Positions 23,593 to 31,371 of a stretch of DNA of 64,000 nt are shown here, piece by piece; position 1 is the stretch's first letter; every line of letters starts with the position of its first letter. The position numbers and the translations under genes were made by a program. The notes below the pieces were generated by a model. The model made no database searches. It saw only the letters and a program-made list of their open reading frames with translations, and was not told where the DNA came from. The stretch comes from Velamenicoccus sp964471325 (GTDB taxonomy: Bacteria > Omnitrophota > Gorgyraeia > Velamenicoccales > Velamenicoccaceae): positions 62,001 through 126,000 of the forward strand of contig CAYYFL010000001.1 of assembly GCA_964471325.1 (NCBI GenBank). The letters are read 5' to 3'.

Positions 23593-23796
23593 TCACGCAG
23601 ACTTTTTGTACTTTTTCATGAACTTCTCGACGCGGCCGGCCGTATCGACGAATTTCTGCTTGCCTGTGAAAAAAGGATGACAGGCGGAACAGATGTCGAC
23701 GCGAATATTCTGCTTGGTCGAACGCGTATGGATCACCTCGCCGCAGGCGCAGATGATCGTGGTCTCTTTGTAGTTCGGATGGATCTTGTCTTTCAT
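23593..23796 (-). CDS. rpmE: 50S ribosomal protein L31, zinc-binding form
   Basis: 67 residues, MKDKIHPNYKETTIICACGE followed by CSACHPFFTGKQKFVDTAGR: the four-cysteine (C+) form that holds zinc. It has a good AAGGAG eight to ten bases before the ATG. A perfect 23-base hairpin (23808-23830) ends right at this ribosome site. Translation could be affected if the hairpin forms in the message (inference). The rho-rpmE-prfA-prmC-murA order supports the call. Confidence 0.97.
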   Translation of the reverse strand: MKDKIHPNYKETTIICACGEVIHTRSTKQNIRVDICSACHPFFTGKQKFVDTAGRVEKFMKKYKKSA

Positions 23797-23807
23797 TTGA
23801 GTCTCCT

Positions 23808-24060
23808 TAATCCTGCCTCCGGCAGGATTAGACCCTTCGCTTATTTGGATTACGAAGGTCTACCCCCTTGTGGGGTTAACTCCTCGTGTATCTTGTAAAT
23901 ATCTGGAGCCCGTCCGAGCACTGTGAGGACTGGGTGCAGGCAGATATTTACAAGATGCAAACGCGAGGAGTAATGTTGATTTCATTAATCCGCCTCCGGC
24001 GGATTAGAACCTCCGCTTATTTGGTATCGCGGAGGCCTGCCCCTTTGTGGGGTTAACTCC
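23808..24060. repeat. two tandem multi-hairpin elements between rho and rpmE
   Basis: Unit 1 (23808-23971): hairpin TAATCCTGCC/GGCAGGATTA; hairpin CCTTCG, loop CTTATTTGGATTA, CGAAGG; CCCC-TTGT-GGGG; TTA; then a 93-base hairpin from ACTCCTCG to CGAGGAGT, with ATCTTGTAAATATCTG paired perfectly inside. Unit 2 (23986-24060): TAATCCGCC/GGCGGATTA; CCTCCGC, loop TTATTTGGTATC, GCGGAGG; CCCC-TTTGT-GGGG; TTAACTCC. Order and loops are kept while stems differ but still pair. No gene in this stretch. Confidence 0.85.
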
Positions 24061-24093
24061 GACATCCGACCCCATTGGAAGGGCCAACCCTTT

Positions 24094-25353
24094 TCATTTC
24101 TGATTCATGCTGTCCAGAAAATCACCATTATTCTTGGTTTTGGAAAGCTTGTCAATAAGAAGCTCCATCGCTTCCGCCGAGTTAAGCTCGTTCAAGACCT
24201 TACGCAGGATCCATATCTTCTGGAGGTGTTTGGGGTCGATCAAGAGCTCTTCACGGCGTGTGTTGGAACGCTTGATATCAATGGCCGGATAAATACGGCG
24301 CTGGAAGAGATTGCGGTCCAGCTGCAATTCCATATTACCCGTCCCCTTAAACTCCTCGAAGATGACTTCGTCCATGCGGCTGCCCGTATCCACGAGCGCC
24401 GTCGCGATGATCGTCAGGCTGCCGCCCTCCTCTAAGGCACGGGCCGCGCCGAAGAAGCGCTTGGGCTTGTGCAGCGCGTGAGAATCCATGCCGCCCGTCA
24501 GGATCTTGCCGGAATGCGGCACGACCGTATTATAGGCGCGCGCCAGACGCGTGATCGAATCCAGGAGAACAACGACATCTTTCTTGTGTTCAACCAGCCT
24601 CTTGGCCTTCTCCAAGACGATCTCCGCCACCTGGACGTGACGTTCCGCAGGTTCATCAAAGGTCGAACTGATGACCTCGCCCTTGACCAGTCTCTGCATG
24701 TCCGTGACTTCTTCGGGGCGCTCGTCGATCAAGAGGACAATGAGGACCGTCTCCGGGTTGTTCTTGGTGATGGCGTTGGCGATCTTCTGTAAAAGGACCG
24801 TCTTGCCGCTGTAAGGCTGGGCGACGATCAAGCCGCGCTGCCCTTTGCCGATCGGCGTCAGAAGATCCATGATGCGCGTCGAGGCGTCCTCCGCCATATG
24901 CTCCAGCACAAAACGCTCGTGCGGATAGACAGGCGTCAGGTTGTCAAAAAGAATCTTGTCCTTAATGGTCTCCGGGTTCTCGAAATTCACGGCCTCGACC
25001 TTCAGGAGCGCGAAATATTTCTCGCCTTCCTTGGGCGGACGGATCTGGCCGGAGACCGTGTCGCCGGTACGCAGGTCGAACTTGCGGATCTGCGAGGGAG
25101 ACACATAAATATCGTCGGGACAGGGCAAATAGTTGTAATTCGACGACCGCAGGAACCCAAACCCTTCGGGAAGGATCTCCAGGACCCCCTCTCCAAACAT
25201 CAGCCCCTCGCGTTCCGCCTGCGCCTGCAGGATCTTAAAAATCAGATCCTGCTTTTTGGAGCCGCTGATGCCGTTGACATTCAGCGTCTTGGCGAATTTC
25301 GCGAGATCTGCGATCTTCATTTCCTTGAGTTTTGCGATTTCTAGCTTTTCCAC
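24094..25353 (-). CDS. rho: transcription termination factor Rho
   Basis: 419 residues, hexameric RNA-dependent ATPase. N-terminal Rho-N helix bundle (about 8-45), cold-shock-like RNA-binding fold (GEGVLEILPEGFGFLRSSNY), then the RecA-type motor with LLIDERPEEVTDMQRLVKGE and SITRLARAYNTVVPHSGK. The P-loop is AQPYSGKT (178-185), where most bacteria have APPKAGKT or APPRTGKT; the catalytic GKT is kept. No long insertion. It overlaps coaE by 13 bases. Few intrinsic terminators are seen in this window, so Rho may matter a good deal here (inference). Confidence 0.97.
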   Translation of the reverse strand: MEKLEIAKLKEMKIADLAKFAKTLNVNGISGSKKQDLIFKILQAQAEREGLMFGEGVLEILPEGFGFLRSSNYNYLPCPDDIYVSPSQIRKFDLRTGDTVSGQIRPPKEGEKYFALLKVEAVNFENPETIKDKILFDNLTPVYPHERFVLEHMAEDASTRIMDLLTPIGKGQRGLIVAQPYSGKTVLLQKIANAITKNNPETVLIVLLIDERPEEVTDMQRLVKGEVISSTFDEPAERHVQVAEIVLEKAKRLVEHKKDVVVLLDSITRLARAYNTVVPHSGKILTGGMDSHALHKPKRFFGAARALEEGGSLTIIATALVDTGSRMDEVIFEEFKGTGNMELQLDRNLFQRRIYPAIDIKRSNTRREELLIDPKHLQKIWILRKVLNELNSAEAMELLIDKLSKTKNNGDFLDSMNQK

Positions 25354-26117
25354 GTTTCTTCCTCCATGATTTTTTTCACTTGCATGTACGTCTGGGACTT
25401 GGTCCCGTTGTTATTGATGATCATATCGCAACGCGCGCTTTTCCGTGACAAAGGCATCTGACGGCGCACCCGCCGCGCGATATCCTGCGGAGTGAACCGA
25501 TGAGAACGCAAAAGCCGCTTTCTCCGGACGACAGGAGAAGCGACGACGCATGCCGTCACATCAAATAATTTATAAAAATCCGTCTCGAAAAGAAGCGGGA
25601 CTTCGGCGACGGCGACACCGCCCTTTTTGTTCCTGCGCAAGAATGCCGCCAGCTTCTTTTTGACAATGGGATGGATCAGGCGCTCGAGCCGCGCCACTTT
25701 CCTCGGGGAAGAAAAAACTTCTGCCGCCAGCTTCTTTTTGTCGAGGCGGCCGTTCTTCAGGCAGGCTTCGCCGAAGGCGTCCCGGATCTTCCTCTTGAGC
25801 GCCGCGTTGACTTCCAGTTCCCGGCGCACAACCTCATCGGCATTCCAAGTCTTTGCGCCAAGGAAACCGAAAAATTTCAGTACCGTGCTCTTGCCGGTCC
25901 CCAACCCTCCCGTCAAACCGACCGTCGTGGAGCCCCGCAGACTCGCCCTCGGCCCTGGCCGGAGGCCAGGAGCAGGCCTGTCGCGCCTTTCTTGCCCACC
26001 CTTGGGGCGGAATCCGGTGCGGCCTTGCTCACCGCTCCTTCGAATCCACCCCGAGCGAAGCCGAAAGGCTGAACAAAGGCCAGCGGCTGAAAGCCGCGGC
26101 CTGCGTCGAAGGGTCAT
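25341..26117 (-). CDS. coaE: dephospho-CoA kinase with an unusual N-terminal extension
   Basis: Final step of CoA synthesis. From about residue 66 the protein is a normal CoaE: VGLTGGLGTGKSTVLKFF (P-loop), WNADEVVRRE, LIHPIVKKKL and VPLLFETDFYKLFD. Before that, no start codon is available close to the domain. The first usable ATG (26117) overlaps the glgA stop as ATGA and adds about 65 Arg/Gly/Pro-rich residues. This part is encoded by palindromic DNA (CCTGGCC/GGCCAGG at about 25954-25970, AGGCCAGCGGCT/AGCCGCGGCCT at about 26075-26102). Either a hairpin element was inserted in frame or the true start is non-canonical. Confidence 0.88.
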   Translation of the reverse strand: MTLRRRPRLSAAGLCSAFRLRSGWIRRSGEQGRTGFRPKGGQERRDRPAPGLRPGPRASLRGSTTVGLTGGLGTGKSTVLKFFGFLGAKTWNADEVVRRELEVNAALKRKIRDAFGEACLKNGRLDKKKLAAEVFSSPRKVARLERLIHPIVKKKLAAFLRRNKKGGVAVAEVPLLFETDFYKLFDVTACVVASPVVRRKRLLRSHRFTPQDIARRVRRQMPLSRKSARCDMIINNNGTKSQTYMQVKKIMEEETWKS

Positions 26118-27544
26118 CCGTGCCTCTCCCGGGAATGACGCTGCGCCTTCTCGTACAACGCGACATATTTCCTGGCAGATTCCTTCCAGGAAAAATTCAG
26201 GCGCATCACGCGCTTCATCAGGTCCTGCCATGGTATCTGCCGGCTGAAAAGCTGCCTGGCCGCCACAACGGCCGTCAGAAACTCTTTTTGCCCGAACCGG
26301 CCGAAGACAAACCCGGAACCTTTCTGGGGATCCGCCTGAACGTCGCTGACCGTATCCGCTAAACCTCCCGTTTTATAAACAATGGGGATCGTGCCGTATT
26401 TGAAACCGATCAACTGGCCGATGCCGCAGGGTTCAAAATACGAAGGCATCAAAAACGCATCCGAACCGGCATAAATCTGGTGGGCGAGCCTGTCGTCGAA
26501 ACGCGAGCTGTAGTATATATTGTGCGGGTACTGCCGGGCATATTGGAAGGCGGCCGCTTCATACTTGGGATCGCCGACACCCAGGATCACCATCTGCATT
26601 CCTGCCTTGACGCATTCCGGGATGATGCTCAAAATAAGCTCCACGCCTTTCTGTTCCACCAGCCGGCCGACAAAACCCAAAAGAAAAACATTTTCGTCCT
26701 GCGGGAAACCGCAGACCCCCTGCAGCTTCAGTTTATTGACCTTCTTGTCGCAGATGGTATTGATCGTATAGTTCTTGAAGATCAGGGCGTCCCCTTGAGG
26801 GTTCCAAGTTTTATAGTCGACGCCGTTGATGATGCCGGAAAACCGGTCCTTCCTTTGCGCCAAAACCCCTTCCAAACCACAGCCGAAATCTCGCGTCTGG
26901 ACCTCGCGGCTATAAGTCAGGCTCACCGTATTGATGTCATCCGCCCCCAGGATGCCGCCCTTCAAGAGATTGATCTTGTCGTAATACTCAAGACCTTCCA
27001 TCGTGAAATACTCCCAGCCAAGCCCCGTCTCAGGCATCCGCTCTTTGGAAAAAATACCCTGGTAAGCCATATTGTGGATCGTCAGAACCGTCGCCGGCAC
27101 CCGGCCGTCCTTCTTGAAAAACTGGCGGCCGCGGTCTTTCAGGTAAAGAGGCACAAGGGACGTCTGCCAATCATGGCAGTGGATCACGTCGGGAACAAAA
27201 CCGATCTTTTCAAAAAGCTCCAGCGACCTCAGGCAAAAATAGGAAAAACGCCTCATGTTGTCTGGATAATCGCCGAAAGAGTCGCCGTAAAGCCCGGCGC
27301 GGAGATACATGTCGTGTTTCACAAAAAAAACACGGATGTTCTCCCCTAAAAACGTCATATCATAATCGCTGTTGACGGTCTTGAAAAGAAAACGCGTCCC
27401 CTTGACCGACTGATATTTCGGAAGAATCAGGACAACTTCGTGCCCGAGGGCATCAAGTTCCTGAGGCAAGGCTCCGCATACATCCGCCAACCCGCCTGTT
27501 TTGGCAAACGGCACGGCCTCGCTGGCGCATAGTGCGATCCTCAT
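26114..27544 (-). CDS. glgA: glycogen synthase (ADP-glucose, GT5)
   Basis: 476 residues, GT-B fold. It elongates alpha-1,4-glucan from a sugar nucleotide. Signatures: the N-terminal KTGGLADVCGALPQEL loop that binds the donor, HCHDWQTSLVP, GFVGRLVEQKGVELIL, and the C-terminal PSYFEPCGIGQLIGFKYG with the catalytic glutamate. Full length. GGAGG precedes the ATG. A palindrome-rich gap separates it from polA. It suggests that the cell stores glycogen. Other glg genes are not in the window. Confidence 0.96.
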   Translation of the reverse strand: MRIALCASEAVPFAKTGGLADVCGALPQELDALGHEVVLILPKYQSVKGTRFLFKTVNSDYDMTFLGENIRVFFVKHDMYLRAGLYGDSFGDYPDNMRRFSYFCLRSLELFEKIGFVPDVIHCHDWQTSLVPLYLKDRGRQFFKKDGRVPATVLTIHNMAYQGIFSKERMPETGLGWEYFTMEGLEYYDKINLLKGGILGADDINTVSLTYSREVQTRDFGCGLEGVLAQRKDRFSGIINGVDYKTWNPQGDALIFKNYTINTICDKKVNKLKLQGVCGFPQDENVFLLGFVGRLVEQKGVELILSIIPECVKAGMQMVILGVGDPKYEAAAFQYARQYPHNIYYSSRFDDRLAHQIYAGSDAFLMPSYFEPCGIGQLIGFKYGTIPIVYKTGGLADTVSDVQADPQKGSGFVFGRFGQKEFLTAVVAARQLFSRQIPWQDLMKRVMRLNFSWKESARKYVALYEKAQRHSRERHG

Positions 27545-27567
27545 CTTATCCCTCCTTCAATGAGCGG

Positions 27568-27686
27568 ACAATTTACGCGAATGAATAAAAGAGCGTAAAT
27601 TGTAGCTCGTATATTTTCCTCAAGCGTCCGCGAATTGAATCCTTGACATTTACCTTTGAAAAATTATTGAGGTAGATGTCAAGGAT
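27568..27686. repeat. two hairpins upstream of glgA
   Basis: 27568-27603: ACAATTTACGC / GCGTAAATTGT, perfect 11 bp, 14-base loop. 27639-27686: ATCCTTGACATTTACCT / AGGTAGATGTCAAGGAT, 17 bp with one mismatch. Neither has a T-run on the minus strand. Confidence 0.7.
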
Positions 27687-27698
27687 CAAATTCCGGCT

Positions 27699-27770
27699 TA
27701 TAGCTTAGCTCGTTACCGCTCCCTAACCCAGAAAGGGCAGGCCTTCCTTATTCCATAGGGCCTAAGCTAT
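27699..27770 (-). repeat. multi-hairpin element, opposite orientation, at the polA stop
   Basis: Bounded by TATAGCTTAG / CTAAGCTAT. Read on the minus strand: AGGCC, loop containing TATGGAAT, GGCCT, then CCC-TTTCT-GGG and TTAGGGAGCGG. The loop and the second hairpin match the element at 62541-62753, but this copy runs with the genes while the others run against them. The polA stop codon lies inside its first arm. Confidence 0.75.
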
Positions 27771-30346
27771 GCCGTCATTTGATCTTCCATCTCCAGCCAA
27801 TTCTTCCCCGCCTTGACGGATATCTCCAGCGGCACCTTCAGTTCCATGATATTCTCCATGCTGCGGCGCACCTGTGCCGCCGCGTCCTTCTGTTCCTTAT
27901 GCGTCACTTCCAAAACAAGCTCATCGTGAACCTGCAGGATCAGGCGCGACCGAAACCCGTCCTCGCGCAGATGCTTGTGCAAATCGATCATGGCCAGCTT
28001 GATCAAGTCGGCCGCCGATCCCTGGATAGGGGCGTTGACCGCCTGACGCTCGGCAAACTGCCTGAGAGCCACATTCGAATTATGGATCTCCGGGATATAA
28101 CGCCTGCGGCCCAGGAGCGTCACGACATAACCGTTCTTGCGGACAAAGTCAATCTGGCCGTCAAGATAAGCCTTCACCCGGGGATAACGTAAAAAATATT
28201 CGGAAATAAACGCCTGAGCTGTCGCGGCGTCAATGCCGAGATCCTTGGACAGGCCGTAAGAACTCATGCCGTAGACGATGCCGAAATTCACGCGCTTGGC
28301 GTTCTCGCGCATTTCCGGCGTCACGTCCTCTTCCTCGACCCCGAAAATCAAGGATGCGGTGAAACGATGGATGTCCCTGCCTTTGCGAAAGGCCTCCAGA
28401 AGCACCGGGTCCTCGGAAAGATGCGCCAAGATGCGCAGCTCCACCTGCGAATAATCCGCCGACAAGAGCGCATCAAACCCCTCGGACGGCACAAAGGCGC
28501 GCCGGACCTCGCGTCCCAACTCTGTCTTTACGGGAATGTTTTGCAGGTTCGGCGAGCTCGAGCTCAGCCGCCCTGTCTCCGTGCCCGTCTGGTTGAAGGT
28601 CGAATGGATCCGCCCTGTCCGCCCATCGATCAAGCCCGGCAGCGCATCGACATACGTCGTCTTGAGTTTGGCGATCTGCCGGTATTCCAAAAGGATGCGC
28701 GGCAATTCGAACCCGCCGGAAAGCTTGTGAAGCACCTCTTCATCCGTCGACAAACCTGTCTTGGTCTTTTTGACGACAGGCAATTTGAGCTTATGGAAAA
28801 GAACTTCCGAGAGCTGCTTGGGCGAATTGATATTGAAAGGGCTTCCAGCCAGCTCGAAAATGCGCTCCGCGATCCTGCGCAGGCTTTCCTCCATCCGGGA
28901 AGAAAGCTTGTCCAGAAACGCCTTGTCGACCCGGACACCGGTGCATTCCATGTCGAAAAGAACATCCGCCAAGGGCATCTCCACATGATAAAAAAGGGAG
29001 TCAAGCCCTTTCTCCTTAAGGGCGCCGGACAAGACATGCTCCAGGCGAAAGAGGAAATGCGCTTCCTTGCCCAGGTAATCCTGGCGGCCCAGAGACTTCT
29101 CCTGGAGATAATCCCAGACGAGATTCTCCAATTCCGTCACATTCCTCGAAGATTCCAGGAGATGGGCGGCGATCATGGTATCAAAGAACCTGCCTTGGGG
29201 CTGAAGCCCGAAATCCCTCAAGAGATGCCGGACGGCCTTGGTGTCGTGACAGACGATGGTGCCCTCTCTCAATGACAGAAGCGCGCGGATGTCCTGGAGG
29301 GCGCTGACGCCGTAGACAACCTCTTCGTCGCAAGCAATATTCACATTCAGGATGCCGCCTTCCTTGTCTGCTTCGTTGACGGCAAGGGCGAAGATGTGGT
29401 TCTTTGCGATACGCCGGACAATAGCATCAGGATCAACGCCCTCCTTCTTGGGAACCGAGAATTGCCGCGGTTGCGACAGCCGGCCTGCGGACAGCTCCTT
29501 GAGCATGCCGCGGAATTCCAGTTTGGAATAAACCTCCCAAAGCTTGTCAAAGTCCGGCTCCTGAATTTCCAGGTGTTTCAGATCCGCCTCCACGGGCGCA
29601 TCGTATCTCAAAGATGCCAGTTCCTTGCTGAGACGGATATCTTCTGCGTGCTCGGCAATGATCCGGCGGAGGGCTTCCCTGTTAATCTTCTCCTGATGCC
29701 GGATCAGGTCATCCGTATCCTTGAAAGTTTTTAAAAGCTCCAGCGCCGTCTTCTCGCCGATGCCGCGGGCGCCTGGAATGTTATCCGAAGCGTCGCCCAT
29801 GAGCGCGATCAGATCCGCGATCCTGTCGGGCGCAACCCCCATGTGTTCGCGGACGATTTTCGGCGTAAAAATAATCCCTTCATCCTTATAGGGGTTATAC
29901 ACCTCAACGTCGGCGGAAACGAGCTGCAGGATGTCTTTGTCCGAACTCACAATAACTGTCTTTTTGACCTTTCCGGAAAGCTTTCGGGAGAGGGTTGCAA
30001 TCACATCATCCGCTTCAAAACCAGACGCCTCGCAAACCGTAAAACGGTAGGCCCGGACCACATCTTTGATATAGGGCACCTGCGATACCAACGAATCCGG
30101 CATCGGCGGCCGGTGCATTTTGTAATCCGAAAATTTTTCCGTCCGGTGGGTCACCTTGCCTACGTCGAAACAAACAGCCAGGTATTGCGGCTGGACCTCC
30201 TCCAATATCTTCTTGACCATCCGCACGAAACCGAAGACAGCATTCGTCGGCTGCCCCTGGGACGTCGACAACTGTGTTTTAATGGCGTAGAACGCCCTGT
30301 AAAAGAGCGAATTGCCGTCGATCAAACAAAGCTTAGGACCTGTCAT
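27767..30346 (-). CDS. polA: DNA polymerase I
   Basis: 859 residues. Residues about 1-290 are the 5'-nuclease (LCLIDGNSLFYRAFYAI, EADDVIATL, SSDKDILQLV, GDASDNIPG, GIGEKTALELL). About 300-480 is the 3'-5' exonuclease fold, but the metal-binding acidic residues are not recognisable: no DxE at the first strand, HDTKAVRHLL in place of the second motif, and no Asp at the third. Proofreading is therefore probably lost, as in Taq polymerase. The polymerase part is intact: LLSADYSQVELRIL, RVNFGIVYGMSSYGL and LQVHDELVLEV. The stop codon lies in a palindromic element. Confidence 0.97.
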   Translation of the reverse strand: MTGPKLCLIDGNSLFYRAFYAIKTQLSTSQGQPTNAVFGFVRMVKKILEEVQPQYLAVCFDVGKVTHRTEKFSDYKMHRPPMPDSLVSQVPYIKDVVRAYRFTVCEASGFEADDVIATLSRKLSGKVKKTVIVSSDKDILQLVSADVEVYNPYKDEGIIFTPKIVREHMGVAPDRIADLIALMGDASDNIPGARGIGEKTALELLKTFKDTDDLIRHQEKINREALRRIIAEHAEDIRLSKELASLRYDAPVEADLKHLEIQEPDFDKLWEVYSKLEFRGMLKELSAGRLSQPRQFSVPKKEGVDPDAIVRRIAKNHIFALAVNEADKEGGILNVNIACDEEVVYGVSALQDIRALLSLREGTIVCHDTKAVRHLLRDFGLQPQGRFFDTMIAAHLLESSRNVTELENLVWDYLQEKSLGRQDYLGKEAHFLFRLEHVLSGALKEKGLDSLFYHVEMPLADVLFDMECTGVRVDKAFLDKLSSRMEESLRRIAERIFELAGSPFNINSPKQLSEVLFHKLKLPVVKKTKTGLSTDEEVLHKLSGGFELPRILLEYRQIAKLKTTYVDALPGLIDGRTGRIHSTFNQTGTETGRLSSSSPNLQNIPVKTELGREVRRAFVPSEGFDALLSADYSQVELRILAHLSEDPVLLEAFRKGRDIHRFTASLIFGVEEEDVTPEMRENAKRVNFGIVYGMSSYGLSKDLGIDAATAQAFISEYFLRYPRVKAYLDGQIDFVRKNGYVVTLLGRRRYIPEIHNSNVALRQFAERQAVNAPIQGSAADLIKLAMIDLHKHLREDGFRSRLILQVHDELVLEVTHKEQKDAAAQVRRSMENIMELKVPLEISVKAGKNWLEMEDQMTA

Positions 30347-30532
30347 ATGCCGGAAAATATCTAAGAGGTCGAACCAGAGGAGATGTGTGCCGTCATGTGG
30401 TTATTTAAGGCAATCCTTCAAAAAGGGACGTAATCGTGGACTTGCCACGGCGCCCCTACCTGCCGCAGCAAAGGGGCAATCGACGCCGCCTCATTCCAGA
30501 ATGCTTTTAAGACAGGAATTTCAGCGTCTCGA

Positions 30533-31282
30533 TCAATCGTTAAAGAGGGACTTCTGCTGGACTTCTTCCAGGGTCTTGGAGATCTCTTTGTTCTTGGGAT
30601 CCAGGACCGCCGCCATTCCCAGCTCCTTGAGGGCCTCAGTGAACCTCCCCATGGAGTAGAGCTGTTTTCCTCGCATCAAATGCAGGCGCGCGTCACGCTT
30701 GCGCCTCTTGGGATTCAAATCGTTGCCTTTAGGCTCGCCCTTGATGTCATTGCTGGCCTCCATACGGGCCATCTGTTCATCTAAAAAGTTCTGCTTCAAT
30801 TCAGGATCGTTGACACCGAGCCCCTTCAAGGACTGGCGCGCTTTCACTGTCCATTCGTCGTTCCAGTCGCCGATCAGGACCCGCTGTTTATAGTAATAAA
30901 TCGCCTTGTCGAAATTTCCCTCTTTCTCATAAATACTGCCTAGGTTGTAATAAGGGCTGGGGAGCGAAGGGTCGATCTCGATGGCCCGGCCATAAGCCTG
31001 CTTCGCCCGGTCATACCACCCCTTGGATTCATAAAGGACGCCGGCATCGTTATAGGCGACGGCGAAGCTCGGATCCAGCTCGATGGCCTTCTGGAAATAG
31101 ATCAACGCCGTATCCAGATCGCCCGATTTCTGATAACGCAATCCCTTGTCGCGATAATCTACGGCCATCTTTTTGGTCTCGGAAGACACAGACCAATCTT
31201 CTTCAGCAAAAGCGCATGAGACAAAAGAAAGGATCGACAGGAAATAAAGGGCAATTAAAAAAAGAGGTGTGATTTTTCTCAT
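30533..31282 (-). CDS. exported TPR protein
   Basis: 249 residues from the ATG at 31282; the longer frame would start inside the promoter. Signal peptide (ITPLFLIALYFLSILSFVSCAFA) and then three clear tetratricopeptide repeats (GLRYQKSGDLDTALIYFQKA, AGVLYESKGWYDRAKQAYGRA, LGSIYEKEGNFDKAIYYYKQ). A Lys/Arg-rich linker and one more repeat (GKQLYSMGRFTEALKELGMA) follow. TPR proteins are scaffolds; in this position a periplasmic or outer-membrane assembly role is possible but unproven. It lies between acsB and polA with its own promoter. Confidence 0.8.
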   Translation of the reverse strand: MRKITPLFLIALYFLSILSFVSCAFAEEDWSVSSETKKMAVDYRDKGLRYQKSGDLDTALIYFQKAIELDPSFAVAYNDAGVLYESKGWYDRAKQAYGRAIEIDPSLPSPYYNLGSIYEKEGNFDKAIYYYKQRVLIGDWNDEWTVKARQSLKGLGVNDPELKQNFLDEQMARMEASNDIKGEPKGNDLNPKRRKRDARLHLMRGKQLYSMGRFTEALKELGMAAVLDPKNKEISKTLEEVQQKSLFND

Positions 31283-31303
31283 CCGGAGGATAGTGTTAAA
31301 GTT

Positions 31304-31332
31304 AGAATAATACATTTATTTAAAAAAAGCAA
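31304..31332 (-). promoter_or_regulatory. promoter of the TPR protein gene
   Basis: Minus strand TTGCTT (31327-31332), 17-base spacer, TATTCT (31304-31309). Predicted start near 31297, about 15 bases before the ATG; no Shine-Dalgarno is visible in this short leader. Confidence 0.45.
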
Positions 31333-31371
31333 GAAAAATATTAGAGGACAACTGTCTACTGACTACTTGTT

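Noticed and set aside
23797..24093. Riboswitch or L31 autoregulatory leader before rpmE
   Set aside because: The same hairpin set occurs near unrelated genes and in opposite orientation, so a gene-specific regulator is unlikely.
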